The translations under genes were made by a program, and so were the position numbers. Positions 5,203-13,224 of a DNA stretch of 13,952 nt are shown here, piece after piece; within the stretch, counting starts at the first letter, position 1, and each line of letters opens with the position of its first letter. Source of the stretch: JASGDC01 sp047605865. Its GTDB lineage: Bacteria; Actinomycetota; Actinomycetes; Actinomycetales; Micrococcaceae. The notes beneath the pieces were generated by a model that saw only the letters and a program-made list of their open reading frames with translations, searched no databases and was not told the origin of the DNA. The DNA lies in contig JASGFC010000032.1 of NCBI GenBank assembly GCA_047605865.1, positions 1 to 13,952 on the forward strand. Direction: 5' to 3'.

Positions 5203-7443
5203 ATGACTGAAAAAGAAAAAGTAGCAGAACAAGAAGCGAAAACTTCTTCAAAAATTAAAAAAGCTAAAAAAGAAAAAAGGGTTGATTCTTCGCCACAGGA
5301 TCATGTGGCAAGCCCTATCAAACTCAAGACTCCAAAATTAGAAGGCGAATGGGGTTCTGACCGTTTCCTTGAACGAGAGCTTTCCTGGCTAGACTTCAAC
5401 GAACGTGTGCTTGAACTTGCCGAAGATCAAAGCCTCTTCCTCTTAGAGCGAGCTAATTTTCTTTCCATCTTTGCCTCTAACCTCGATGAGTTTTTTATGG
5501 TCCGTGTCGCAGGACTTGAACGCCGTATTGCCACAGGAATTGCAGTACCATCAGCTTCGGGTGAAGCGCCAGAAGTACTACTAGATAACATTCGTAAGCG
5601 TGCTTATGAACTGCAAAAACGTCACGTGGCAGTATACACAGATGATATTCAACCGAAACTTAAACAAGAAGGCATCCAGATTTGCAACTGGGATGATCTA
5701 GATACAGAAGCACAGGTTTATCTCACCGATTATTTTACTCGCAGACTCTTTCCAATTCTTACTCCGCTTGCTGTAGACCCAGCCCACCCTTTCCCTTATA
5801 TTTCAGGACTTTCTCTCAACTTGGCTATCTTATTGGAAAATCCAAAATCTAAATCTACTCGATTTGCACGTTTGAAAATTCCGACAGAAATTAAACGATT
5901 TATTGCAGTAGACCAGGTAGTTCAACCTACAGCTAACCAGCCGCAACGTTTCGTACCAATGGAACAGATTATTCAGCACCATCTTGATGTACTATTCCCG
6001 GGCATGAATGTCGTTGAAAACCATTTGTTCCGCGTAACTCGTAACGAAGATGTTTCCGTTGAAGAAGACGAAGCAGATAACTTACTCAAAGCTCTTGAAA
6101 AAGAACTATTACGCCGTAAGTTTGGTGCACCGGTACGTCTTGAAGTGCTTGAAAATATCAGTGATCGAGTACTTCATTACTTACTTGAAGAACTCGAAAT
6201 TGACACAGCAGAAGTATACAAACTTTCGTCCCTAGATTTGCGTTGCATGAGTGAAATAGCTGGTATTAACCGCCCTGATTTGCATTATCCGCCACATGCG
6301 CCTAACACTAACCGTTGGCTCCGTGAGACTGAAAGCAACGAAGAAGGAGATGTCTTTGGCGCAATCAATGAGCATGCAGTGCTGCTACACCATCCTTATG
6401 ATGCTTTCCAAACCAGCGTTCAAGCCTTTATTGAGCAAGCTTCAACAGATCCTAACGTACGTGCGATAAAACAAACCCTGTATCGTACTTCTGGAGATTC
6501 GCCTATCATCCAATCGCTGATTAACGCAGCACAATCTGGAAAACAAGTACTAGCTATCGTGGAAATTAAAGCTCGCTTCGATGAAGAAGCTAATATTTCC
6601 TGGGCACGAAAACTAGAAAAAGCTGGAGTGCACGTTGTCTACGGTATTGTGGGCTTGAAAACTCACTGTAAACTTTCCTTAGCAGTCAGGAAAGAAAAAG
6701 ACGGTAGCTTGAAACGTTATGCTCATATTGGTACTGGTAACTATCACCCTAAAACTGCTCGCTTTTATGAAGATTTAGGTGTTCTTACTTGTGATCCTGT
6801 TATCACTGAAGATGTTGCAAAATTATTTAACCAACTTTCTGGTTACGCACCTAAAACAAACTACCGACGACTCCTCGTTGCGCCAGGAACCTTGCGTTCT
6901 GGCCTTGTAAACCTCATGGAAAATGAGATTGAAAATGCTAAGGCAGGGAAAAAGGCACGAATTCAAATCAAAGTAAACTCCATGGTGGATGAAATCATCA
7001 TCGATGAATTGTATCGTGCCAGCCAAGCTGGTGTTGAAGTTGAAATTGTTGTTCGTGGTATCTGTGGATTACGTCCAGGAGTACCTGGCCTCAGCGAGAA
7101 CATCCAAGTGCGCTCTATTCTGGGTCGTTACCTTGAACACTCTCGTATTTTTGGATTCCACAATGATGGCGATGAAATTTTCTATATTGGTTCTTCAGAC
7201 ATGATGCACCGAAATTTAGATCGTCGTGTTGAAACTTTAGTCAAAATTACTGATCATGGACACCGTGAATACCTCAGCAGTCTCTTCACGCTCTACATGT
7301 CTAAGAAAACTTCATCATGGTCTTTACAAGAACAAGGCACTTGGATTCGTCATTCTCAGAATGAAAATGGTAAACCATTAGTAGATGCACAAACTTATCT
7401 TGTAAACCGCCCTAATTTGACGCGTCGAGAGCGAATTCGCTAA
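5203..7443 (+). CDS. ppk1: Polyphosphate kinase 1 (RNA degradosome polyphosphate kinase)
   Basis: The enzyme reversibly moves the gamma phosphate of ATP onto polyphosphate; it acts in the cytosol or at the membrane face as a dimer or tetramer. The 746-residue protein starts with a Lys/Glu/Ala-rich low-complexity tail (1-50). The N-terminal domain follows (FLERELSWLDFNERVLELA, then NFLSIFASNLDEFFMVRVAG), then the head domain, and two C-terminal phospholipase-D-like domains. H488 in GLKTHCKL corresponds to the histidine phosphorylated during catalysis (E. coli His435), and H646 in LEHSRIFGF to the second essential histidine (His592); IGSSDMMHRNLDRRVE is also conserved. I start at ATG 5203; an upstream in-frame TTG at 5116 would add 29 residues without family-like sequence. 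It is followed by mutT1 with TAATG overlap, the same pair as Rv2984-Rv2985. Confidence 0.95.
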   Translation: MTEKEKVAEQEAKTSSKIKKAKKEKRVDSSPQDHVASPIKLKTPKLEGEWGSDRFLERELSWLDFNERVLELAEDQSLFLLERANFLSIFASNLDEFFMVRVAGLERRIATGIAVPSASGEAPEVLLDNIRKRAYELQKRHVAVYTDDIQPKLKQEGIQICNWDDLDTEAQVYLTDYFTRRLFPILTPLAVDPAHPFPYISGLSLNLAILLENPKSKSTRFARLKIPTEIKRFIAVDQVVQPTANQPQRFVPMEQIIQHHLDVLFPGMNVVENHLFRVTRNEDVSVEEDEADNLLKALEKELLRRKFGAPVRLEVLENISDRVLHYLLEELEIDTAEVYKLSSLDLRCMSEIAGINRPDLHYPPHAPNTNRWLRETESNEEGDVFGAINEHAVLLHHPYDAFQTSVQAFIEQASTDPNVRAIKQTLYRTSGDSPIIQSLINAAQSGKQVLAIVEIKARFDEEANISWARKLEKAGVHVVYGIVGLKTHCKLSLAVRKEKDGSLKRYAHIGTGNYHPKTARFYEDLGVLTCDPVITEDVAKLFNQLSGYAPKTNYRRLLVAPGTLRSGLVNLMENEIENAKAGKKARIQIKVNSMVDEIIIDELYRASQAGVEVEIVVRGICGLRPGVPGLSENIQVRSILGRYLEHSRIFGFHNDGDEIFYIGSSDMMHRNLDRRVETLVKITDHGHREYLSSLFTLYMSKKTSSWSLQEQGTWIRHSQNENGKPLVDAQTYLVNRPNLTRRERIR

Positions 7444-8414
7444 TGAAAGTTGAAACTCATTGTTCCAATAAAAGATGCTTAAATGACAAAACCAATGTCT
7501 ATGCAGCAGGTGGCGTGTGTTGGCGCATCGAAGATGGTGATCTTCAGATTCTGCTGATACATCGACCTAATTACAAAGATTGGTCTTTGCCTAAAGGAAA
7601 AGTAGATAAAGGTGAAACACTGCCACAAACCGCTGTTCGTGAAATCAGGGAAGAAACCGGACTAAAAGTTCGTCTAGGCATTCCATTACCTGATGTCCAC
7701 TACCAAGTAGGAAGAGGCTATAAGCATATTTCTTACTGGGCTTGTGAAGCCGGCGGACAAGAAGTAATAGTAGATAACAAAGAAGTCGATAAATATAAGT
7801 GGCTTCCTGCTGGGAAAGCTTTAAAAAGGCTCACTCAATTTAGTGACCAACCACCTGTGATGGAAGTCATTAGAGCTTATAAAAAAGGTTATTTAAAAAC
7901 GTGGCCCTTTATTATGGTCAGACATGCTAAAGCAAAACCACGTTCAGCATGGGCACGTGCTGAAGGAGATAGACCGTTAGCTGCCACTGGACGTAAACAA
8001 GCAGAAGCTGTTGGACCACTCCTGACTGCTTGGACACCAACGGCTCTCATTACAAGCCCTTGGTTACGCTGCTATTCAACCCTTGAAGGTTATAGCAAAG
8101 ATACTGGCATCAAACTTAAAACAAAACCCGCTATCACTGAGAAAAACCATGAACGCTCTCCAGAAAAAGTAGTCAAAGTTTTAGAAAAATACATGGCTAG
8201 AGCTGAGCCTATCGCCATCTGTAGCCATCGTCCTGTTTTCCCTACCATCGTTGAGACACTGAAGAATCATGCTACAAAAGATGCAGCAAGTTACCTACCA
8301 ACTGAAGATCCTTGGCTCAAACCTGGCGAAGTTATCGTGAGCCAAATGAGTGTTAAAGAACCAGGACGCATTGTTAGTATAGAAATGTACAAACCTTCCT
8401 ATGATTACGGATAA
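7443..8414 (+). CDS. mutT1: MutT1-type Nudix hydrolase fused to a SixA-like histidine phosphatase
   Basis: This is a two-domain protein of 323 residues. Residues 18-148 form a Nudix domain: the box runs from G52 to L74 (G52, E58, then REIREETGL with R66, E67, E70, E71), which binds the metals that hydrolyse the diphosphate bond. Residues 154-315 form a histidine phosphatase domain of the SixA group, with RHAKAKPRSAW starting at R160-H161 (nucleophile histidine) and H262 in ICSHRPVF. In mycobacterial MutT1 this pairing converts 8-oxo-(d)GTP to the diphosphate and can degrade diadenosine polyphosphates. Here it would sanitise oxidised nucleotides, perhaps linked to the neighbouring polyphosphate kinase. 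The first 18 residues (with two Cys) are extra, but the ATG overlapping the ppk stop (TAATG) supports this start. Confidence 0.92.
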   Translation: MKVETHCSNKRCLNDKTNVYAAGGVCWRIEDGDLQILLIHRPNYKDWSLPKGKVDKGETLPQTAVREIREETGLKVRLGIPLPDVHYQVGRGYKHISYWACEAGGQEVIVDNKEVDKYKWLPAGKALKRLTQFSDQPPVMEVIRAYKKGYLKTWPFIMVRHAKAKPRSAWARAEGDRPLAATGRKQAEAVGPLLTAWTPTALITSPWLRCYSTLEGYSKDTGIKLKTKPAITEKNHERSPEKVVKVLEKYMARAEPIAICSHRPVFPTIVETLKNHATKDAASYLPTEDPWLKPGEVIVSQMSVKEPGRIVSIEMYKPSYDYG

Positions 8415-8423
8415 AGATACCCT

Positions 8424-9518
8424 ATGAAAACTGTTGGAATAATTGGCTGGCGCGGCATGGTAGGCTCAGCCCTCATGAATCGCATGAACGAAGAAAATGA
8501 TTTCCAGCATTTTAAACCAAGCTTTTTCACAACATCTCAAGCCGGACAACAAGATCCTATAGGTGGTACTCTCCTTGATGCCTTTGACCTAAGTAAACTT
8601 TCTGCAATGGATATTATCGTGACCTGCCAAGGTGGAGATTACACCACCAAGGTCTACCAAAATCTTCGCGATTCTGGCTGGAACGGTATCTGGATTGATG
8701 CGGCCAGTACTCTTCGCATGGACAAAAATACTGTTATAGTGCTTGATCCTGTCAATCGAAATGTTATTGACAAGGCTCTAGCAGATGGAGTAAAAACTTT
8801 TGCTGGGGGAAATTGTACCGTCAGTTGTATGCTCATGGCACTAGCTGGCCTCTTTGAGGCAGGAAAAATACAATGGCTCAGTACCATGACTTATCAGGCA
8901 GCTTCTGGTGGTGGAGCTCGCCATATGCGTGAACTTCTGAATCAATTTGGTGAAATTAACGCTGCTGTTACTAGTGAACTTGCTAACCCTGCAAGTTCTA
9001 TTCTTGATATCGATCGAAAAGTTTTAGAAACACAAAAAACAATGCCGTGCCCTGAATTTGGTGAACCTCTTGGTGGTAACTTAATCCCTTGGATTGATAG
9101 TGATCTTGGTAATGGCCAATCACGTGAAGAATGGAAAGCTGAAGCCGAAACCAATAAAATACTTGGTACAACTCAAACCGTGCCTGTTGATGGCTTATGT
9201 GTCCGTATTGGTGCCTTACGTTCGCACTCTCAGGCCATAACTTTCAAAACCACAGAAAGTATGGAAATTGCCGAGATTGAAGAGCTAATTGCTGGGCATA
9301 ATGAATGGGTCAAGCTCATTCCCAATGAAAAAGAAGCATCTTCACACGACTTATCACCTGTTGCATGCTCTGGGACTTTAACAGTACCCATCGGGCGTAT
9401 TCGTAAAACAAGCCTTGACCCTCAAATTTTCACGGCGTTCACCGTTGGAGATCAACTACTGTGGGGAGCAGCAGAGCCCCTTCGTAGAATGTTGCTCATT
9501 TGTCTAGGAGTACTTTAG
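8424..9518 (+). CDS. asd: Aspartate-semialdehyde dehydrogenase, gammaproteobacterial-type
   Basis: Asd reduces aspartyl phosphate to aspartate semialdehyde with NADPH, feeding lysine, diaminopimelate (or other cross-linking diamino acid), threonine and methionine synthesis. The 364-residue protein opens with GIIGWRGMVGS (5-15, NADP-binding loop). C131 in GGNCTVS is the acylated nucleophile and H268 in RSHSQA the general base; TYQAASGGGARHMREL (156-171) and VGDQLLWGAAEPLRRML (341-357) are conserved. Long runs match E. coli Asd (367 residues) as I remember it, whereas the Asd of most actinobacteria is the shorter, distantly related class. It lies 9 bases after mutT1, with only a weak ribosome binding site, so it is probably co-transcribed with ppk-mutT1. 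No lysC is adjacent, unlike many actinobacteria. Confidence 0.95.
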   Translation: MKTVGIIGWRGMVGSALMNRMNEENDFQHFKPSFFTTSQAGQQDPIGGTLLDAFDLSKLSAMDIIVTCQGGDYTTKVYQNLRDSGWNGIWIDAASTLRMDKNTVIVLDPVNRNVIDKALADGVKTFAGGNCTVSCMLMALAGLFEAGKIQWLSTMTYQAASGGGARHMRELLNQFGEINAAVTSELANPASSILDIDRKVLETQKTMPCPEFGEPLGGNLIPWIDSDLGNGQSREEWKAEAETNKILGTTQTVPVDGLCVRIGALRSHSQAITFKTTESMEIAEIEELIAGHNEWVKLIPNEKEASSHDLSPVACSGTLTVPIGRIRKTSLDPQIFTAFTVGDQLLWGAAEPLRRMLLICLGVL

Positions 9519-9601
9519 AACCCTCCACAAATTTTGTGCCCCATGAGTTTTTCACAAAACTGTCCTTTCTCGTTTAGCTAATTTCAAGTGTTGTGCATGA
9601 T
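9519..9601. promoter_or_regulatory. Intergenic region with repeated CACAAA half-sites (possible Tad promoter region)
   Basis: Between asd and the Tad cluster, CACAAATTTTGTG (9526-9538) is a 13-base palindrome, CACAAAA recurs at 9553-9559, and TTGTG occurs again at 9591-9595. They could be binding half-sites for a regulator. I see no convincing -35/-10 pair (TTCACA at 9551 is the best -35 but no -10 fits) and no T-tailed terminator for asd, so read-through into the Tad genes cannot be excluded. Confidence 0.25.
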
Positions 9602-9629
9602 GGAATCACCTGTAACGAAAGGTGGTTTC
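9602..9629 (+). promoter_or_regulatory. RNA hairpin covering the ribosome binding site of the first Tad gene
   Basis: Bases 9602-9611 (GGAATCACCT) can pair with 9620-9629 (AGGTGGTTTC) to give a continuous 10-base-pair stem with two G-U wobbles and an 8-base loop. The right arm contains the whole Shine-Dalgarno (AGGTGG), and the ATG follows two bases later. Such a stem would hold translation of the Tad cluster low unless melted by temperature, a ligand, a protein or an upstream ribosome. The strength is judged by eye only. Confidence 0.45.
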
Positions 9630-9630
9630 C

Positions 9631-10632
9631 ATGACAACACAAGACCCTGTTTTAGTAATTGGCCCTCAAGGTGAACTTTCTAGTAAACTTCTGGCACTAT
9701 GCCAAAGTACTGGGCATGATGCCTGGCACTACGATTGCTTTCCTGCACAGAAATGGAAGAATGCTCCTAGTATTCTCATCTGTGCAGATGCTGAAATTTC
9801 AATTCAACAGAAAAGAGCTGGCGTTGCACTTGTTGCTTCCAAGGATTTAACCCTTGAACTGTATCAACAAGCAATAGAACTTGGCGCTGAAGAAATTCAT
9901 AGCCTCGAAAATGCAACAAATGAAATAGCTGACTTTTTAAATCGCGAGCATTTCACTGCTACAGAATGCAAAGTTATTTTAATCCATGGCACATCAGGTA
10001 GTGCAGGATCTACAAGTTTAGCCTTAAGTCTTGCCCAACAGTATCAAAAACAGAATAAAAAGTGTCTTCTTGTTGATACACATCAATATCATAAAGGTCT
10101 CTCAGCTTTCATTGAAGAAGATGGTGTTGATTGGTCAGATTTTCTTTCAGTACAAGGAACTTTTAGCCTGCACCATTTTCAATCTCTACCAAAAATTTCA
10201 CAGGTACCATGTTTAACCTGGACTAGAGCTGATAGCCTTCAGTTCTTGCTAGAACCTAGAGTCTTCGCTTCGGTTTTAGAAACTGCACAATCTGCTTTTG
10301 ATGTGGTGGTCATTGATGGTTCAGCTGAAAACTTAACTGAGATACCAGAAGCTACGCTGGTTATCATGATGCGAGCAACCGCCAATGAAGCAATTATTGC
10401 GCAACAACTAAGAAAACAAGTAACTGAAATGTTGTGTATCGTGCAGGGAAAAATACCTACAGGAGTTGATGAAAAACTCATCAAGGAAACTGTAGCTCTT
10501 GAAGAACTTTTCTATATAAAACATCAAAAACACTGTGAAGGATTATCCATTGCTGAACCAGAAAAATTTCTCAAAGCTTTAGCCAAAAGTGAATACCCTA
10601 AGTTTGCCCAACACTTCATAGAAAAGTTATAA
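9631..10632 (+). CDS. Ssd/TadZ/CpaE-like MinD-superfamily ATPase (Rv3660c family)
   Basis: This 333-residue cytosolic protein opens the Tad cluster. Residues 1-105 form a receiver-like or pseudo-receiver part (VLVIGPQGELSSKLL). Residues 114-330 form a MinD/CpaE-type P-loop domain: the nucleotide loop is GTSGSAGSTS (120-129), without the lysines of a standard Walker A, then LLVDT (D149) and the Walker B-like FDVVVIDGS (D229). A lysine-poor loop (GGRGGAGAS) is usual in the Rv3660c group, so this is a family trait rather than decay; ATP binding is likely, hydrolysis uncertain. In Tad systems TadZ/CpaE localises the machine to the pole, and Rv3660c was described as a septum-site regulator. Start: ATG 9631 with AAAGGTGG 5-8 bases upstream; GTG 9622 lies inside that site. 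Confidence 0.8.
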   Translation: MTTQDPVLVIGPQGELSSKLLALCQSTGHDAWHYDCFPAQKWKNAPSILICADAEISIQQKRAGVALVASKDLTLELYQQAIELGAEEIHSLENATNEIADFLNREHFTATECKVILIHGTSGSAGSTSLALSLAQQYQKQNKKCLLVDTHQYHKGLSAFIEEDGVDWSDFLSVQGTFSLHHFQSLPKISQVPCLTWTRADSLQFLLEPRVFASVLETAQSAFDVVVIDGSAENLTEIPEATLVIMMRATANEAIIAQQLRKQVTEMLCIVQGKIPTGVDEKLIKETVALEELFYIKHQKHCEGLSIAEPEKFLKALAKSEYPKFAQHFIEKL

Positions 10633-10635
10633 AAA

Positions 10636-11787
10636 GTGCAACAGTGGGTAGATCAACGTCTCGTTGGGAAAGTTAGAAGTTATTTATTACAGCATGAGCT
10701 GTCAATTTGTACCCAAAGTGTAGCTAGAGCTCTTAATCATTTACATCAAATATACTCCTCCGAAACCTTACTAGAAGTAGTAGAACAAATTGAAGCTGAA
10801 TTTAGTGGGCTAGGTCCTCTAAAACCTTTATTAGATCTTGAAAATATCACTGATATCTTTGTCAATGGGCCTCAAGAAGTCTGGATAGACAGAGGCAATG
10901 GTCTGGAGCGTTACCCACTACACTTCGGTAACGAAGAACACTTACGTTCTATAGCAACTCGTTTAATTACCTCTACGGGGCGTAGGCTCGATGATTCACA
11001 ACAAGCTGTTGATGCACGCTTAAGCAATGGGGTTCGCATTCATGCTGTTATTCCTCCTGTCAGTCCTGCTAAGACTTTGCTCTCTATTCGCGTACCTCAA
11101 CAACGAAAACTCACTTTCGAACACCTGATTAAAACTGGCTCCCTTACACCACAGTTGGCAGATATTCTCTTGAATATCCTTGAAGCAAAGCTTAACTTTC
11201 TCATATCAGGAGCAACTGGTTCTGGAAAAACTGCTCTACTCTGCGCTTTATTAGAACAATGTAGTCCTGCTCATCGCTTGTTGCTAGTAGAAGATTCTTG
11301 TGAACTCTTTCCACAGCATCCCCACGTTGTTCACTTAGAAGCTCAGCAGAGCAACATTGAAAATTCAGGAGAGGTTACTCTTCAACAGCTCGTTCGCCAT
11401 GCCTTACGTATGCGTCCAGATAGGTTGGTTGTTGGTGAATGCCGTGGTCCAGAAATTAGGGATCTACTGCAAGCTTTCAATACAGGGCATTCCGGTGGCT
11501 GTGGCACCATCCATGCAAATTCTACCTATGATCTACCAGCCCGTTTAGAAGCCTTGTGTGCACTATCTGGACTAACTCAAGTAGCAAGCTGGACTCAAAT
11601 TAACAGTGCACTAGATATCGCACTTCATTTAGAGAATCGAAATGGAAGACGCTTCCTGAGCCAAATTTCACTTGTTGCTGCAAATGATGAAGGTAAAACT
11701 ATTATCATCCCTGCGTTGCACTACGATGGCATAAACGTAAAAGAGCACGAAGGTTATGCAGAGTTGAAAAGATTGATGAAACGCTAA
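10636..11787 (+). CDS. tadA: TadA/CpaF secretion and pilus-assembly ATPase
   Basis: This is the cytosolic hexameric motor of the Tad pilus, which powers pilin polymerisation and perhaps retraction. The 383-residue product has the family's N-terminal helical domain (ISTSGLGPLKPLL-like segment at 56-66, ITDIFVNGPQEVWI at 71-84, DARLSNGVRIHAVIPP at 126-141). The ATPase core follows: Walker A GATGSGKT (192-199), Asp box LLLVEDSCEL (215-224), Walker B-like RLVVGECRGPE (263-273), and His box NTGHSGGCGTIHAN (282-295). All catalytic features are intact. The start is GTG 10636, 3 bases after the upstream stop; the ribosome binding site (GAAAAG) is weak, so coupling is likely. It ends in TAATG shared with the next gene. 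Confidence 0.93.
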   Translation: MQQWVDQRLVGKVRSYLLQHELSICTQSVARALNHLHQIYSSETLLEVVEQIEAEFSGLGPLKPLLDLENITDIFVNGPQEVWIDRGNGLERYPLHFGNEEHLRSIATRLITSTGRRLDDSQQAVDARLSNGVRIHAVIPPVSPAKTLLSIRVPQQRKLTFEHLIKTGSLTPQLADILLNILEAKLNFLISGATGSGKTALLCALLEQCSPAHRLLLVEDSCELFPQHPHVVHLEAQQSNIENSGEVTLQQLVRHALRMRPDRLVVGECRGPEIRDLLQAFNTGHSGGCGTIHANSTYDLPARLEALCALSGLTQVASWTQINSALDIALHLENRNGRRFLSQISLVAANDEGKTIIIPALHYDGINVKEHEGYAELKRLMKR

Positions 11788-12434
11788 TGCTCTCTTTATG
11801 GTTTCTCTTTACTTTTGCTGTAGTGCTGTTCTATATTCCACCAGCATCATGGCAAAAAATTACACCCAAAGTTGTTAAAGAAAAAGTAACTAAAAAGCAG
11901 AATTTTTCTATGGCTTCCTTATTACACGAGATAACGAGCTGGTTGGAAAGTGGAACAAATCCTCAAGAAGTTTTCAGTAAGCTTGATCCACCACAAAGTA
12001 TTACGGTTTATCTGGATAAAGTAACACATGCAATTTCTTCCCAACAAAGTGTTGATACAGCCTTAAAAGAAAATATATCCTTCGTACAAGAAGAATTACG
12101 CCCCCCTTTCATTCAGTTATCTCGAGCTTGGAAAATAGCAGTTGAATCTGGTTGCTCTTTACATGATGTCTTGAAAGAAACTGCAGCATATTTTGAAGAC
12201 TGTGAAGAACAAGAACGCCACGTAAAACAGGCACTTGCTGCTCCACAAGCGTCAGCAAAGGTTTTATTGTTCTTGCCATTGCTCAGTTTAGGCTTAAGTC
12301 TTGCAATGGGAATGGTTAATCTAAAAACTCTTCTCAGTTCACCCTTTGCACTTATCTCAATCATCATTGGATTATTTCTCAACGGCGTCTCTTATCTTTG
12401 GGCGCATGTCATGATTAAGGAAGTGCGTCCATGA
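11787..12434 (+). CDS. tadB: TadB-like inner-membrane platform protein
   Basis: This 215-residue membrane protein has one N-terminal helix (2-18), a cytosolic type II secretion F domain (about 40-155, with LSRAWKIAVESGCSLHDVLKE at 111-131 as the conserved helix pair) and two C-terminal helices (157-178 and 186-208). TadB and TadC together form the platform on which TadA acts. It is shorter than proteobacterial TadB (about 300), as usual for actinobacterial versions. The ATG overlaps the tadA stop (TAATG), and the TGA overlaps the next ATG (ATGA), so the three genes are translationally coupled. Confidence 0.8.
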   Translation: MLSLWFLFTFAVVLFYIPPASWQKITPKVVKEKVTKKQNFSMASLLHEITSWLESGTNPQEVFSKLDPPQSITVYLDKVTHAISSQQSVDTALKENISFVQEELRPPFIQLSRAWKIAVESGCSLHDVLKETAAYFEDCEEQERHVKQALAAPQASAKVLLFLPLLSLGLSLAMGMVNLKTLLSSPFALISIIIGLFLNGVSYLWAHVMIKEVRP

Positions 12435-12961
12435 TTTTCTTCTTAAGCGTTACTTTCCTTTCACTTTATTTTCTAAAAGTAATACCACTTTCTTGGAAAA
12501 AAATAGCCCCACAAACAGAAATACTTAACCATAGCTTTCCTTTAGATGTGTCTTTATGCTTAGAACTTATTGCTTCAACAATGCGGATAGGATGCTCGCT
12601 CTATCGCAGCTTAGAACTTATTGCTTCCTCACTTGATGATTCAGAACAGAAAGAACTGAACACGGTTTTAACACTGCTGAACCTTGGAAGCGATTGGGAT
12701 CAAGCTTGGCAGCACACTGAAGGTAAACTCCAACAACTTGGACGTCATATCAAAATTGCCCAGCAGGGAATTTCAACACACCAAATACTTCATGCAAGAG
12801 CAAAAACTTACAGAAAAGAGCAACACACTATAATGCTAGAAAAAATTGAGGCATTATCTATCAAGTTACTCATGCCACTTGGGCTTTTAGCGTTGCCGGC
12901 ATTCATCGCTATAGGAATTATCCCAACCATCATTTGCCTTGTCCAAACACTCACCCTTTGA
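12431..12961 (+). CDS. tadC: TadC-like inner-membrane platform protein
   Basis: This 176-residue platform protein has an N-terminal membrane helix (1-19), a short F domain (about 38-140) and a C-terminal hydrophobic stretch (145-172) with the family pattern KLLMPLGLLALPAFIAIGIIPTI. The F domain contains LELIAS twice (44-49 and 61-66), encoded by an exact 19-base direct repeat. Start ATG overlaps the tadB stop by 4 bases. It partners TadB in the membrane platform. The protein is at the short end for the family. Confidence 0.78.
   Translation: MIFFLSVTFLSLYFLKVIPLSWKKIAPQTEILNHSFPLDVSLCLELIASTMRIGCSLYRSLELIASSLDDSEQKELNTVLTLLNLGSDWDQAWQHTEGKLQQLGRHIKIAQQGISTHQILHARAKTYRKEQHTIMLEKIEALSIKLLMPLGLLALPAFIAIGIIPTIICLVQTLTL
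12558..12627 (+). repeat. Exact 19-base direct repeat within tadC, in frame
   Basis: GCTTAGAACTTATTGCTTC occurs at 12558-12576 and again at 12609-12627, starting 51 bases (17 codons) apart, so both copies encode the same LELIAS. Recombination or slippage between them would remove or add exactly 17 codons without a frameshift. It may be a recent internal duplication of a helix start or a coincidence of selection on codons; exact identity over 19 bases favours the former. Confidence 0.8.
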
Positions 12962-12972
12962 AAGGATGCTAC

Positions 12973-13224
12973 ATGCAAACCATCGAAAACCTTATCCTTA
13001 AATGTAAAGAAATTACTGAAGAACCTAGCGCAGTAACTGAAGAGTTTCCAGCACTAGAAAAACAGGACTTCCAAGAAGATGAACGTGGAATGGCTACCGC
13101 TGAGTATGCCATTGCAACTTTAGCTGCTGTAGCTTTTGCAGGGATGTTGCTTGTCATCATGAAAAGCGACGAAGTTCGTGGTTTTCTCACTAATATCATC
13201 CAAAGAGCTCTTAATGCTGGTTAA
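12973..13224 (+). CDS. Flp-like pilin precursor (DUF4244)
   Basis: This 83-residue precursor has a long acidic leader (1-39, rich in Glu), then the processing site ERG|MATAEY: cleavage after G39 would put Glu at +5 and Tyr at +6, the Flp hallmark. The mature N-terminal helix (40-64, MATAEYAIATLAAVAFAGMLL...) is hydrophobic, with a short tail ending NAG. It corresponds to Rv3656c. It should be the structural pilin, cleaved by a prepilin peptidase (TadV/PilD type) not in this window. ATG 12973 follows AAAGGA at six bases; the longer frame from 12934 would run inside tadC. The 3' end overlaps the next gene by 11 bases. Confidence 0.85.
   Translation: MQTIENLILKCKEITEEPSAVTEEFPALEKQDFQEDERGMATAEYAIATLAAVAFAGMLLVIMKSDEVRGFLTNIIQRALNAG

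Noticed and set aside
9519..9570. Intrinsic terminator after asd
   Set aside because: The palindromes there are short and A/T-rich without a GC stem followed by a T run, so termination is not supported.
9985..10020. Loss of the Walker A lysine in the TadZ/Ssd-like ATPase as a sign of decay
   Set aside because: The Rv3660c group normally has a lysine-poor GGxGGxGxS loop, and the rest of the protein is intact.
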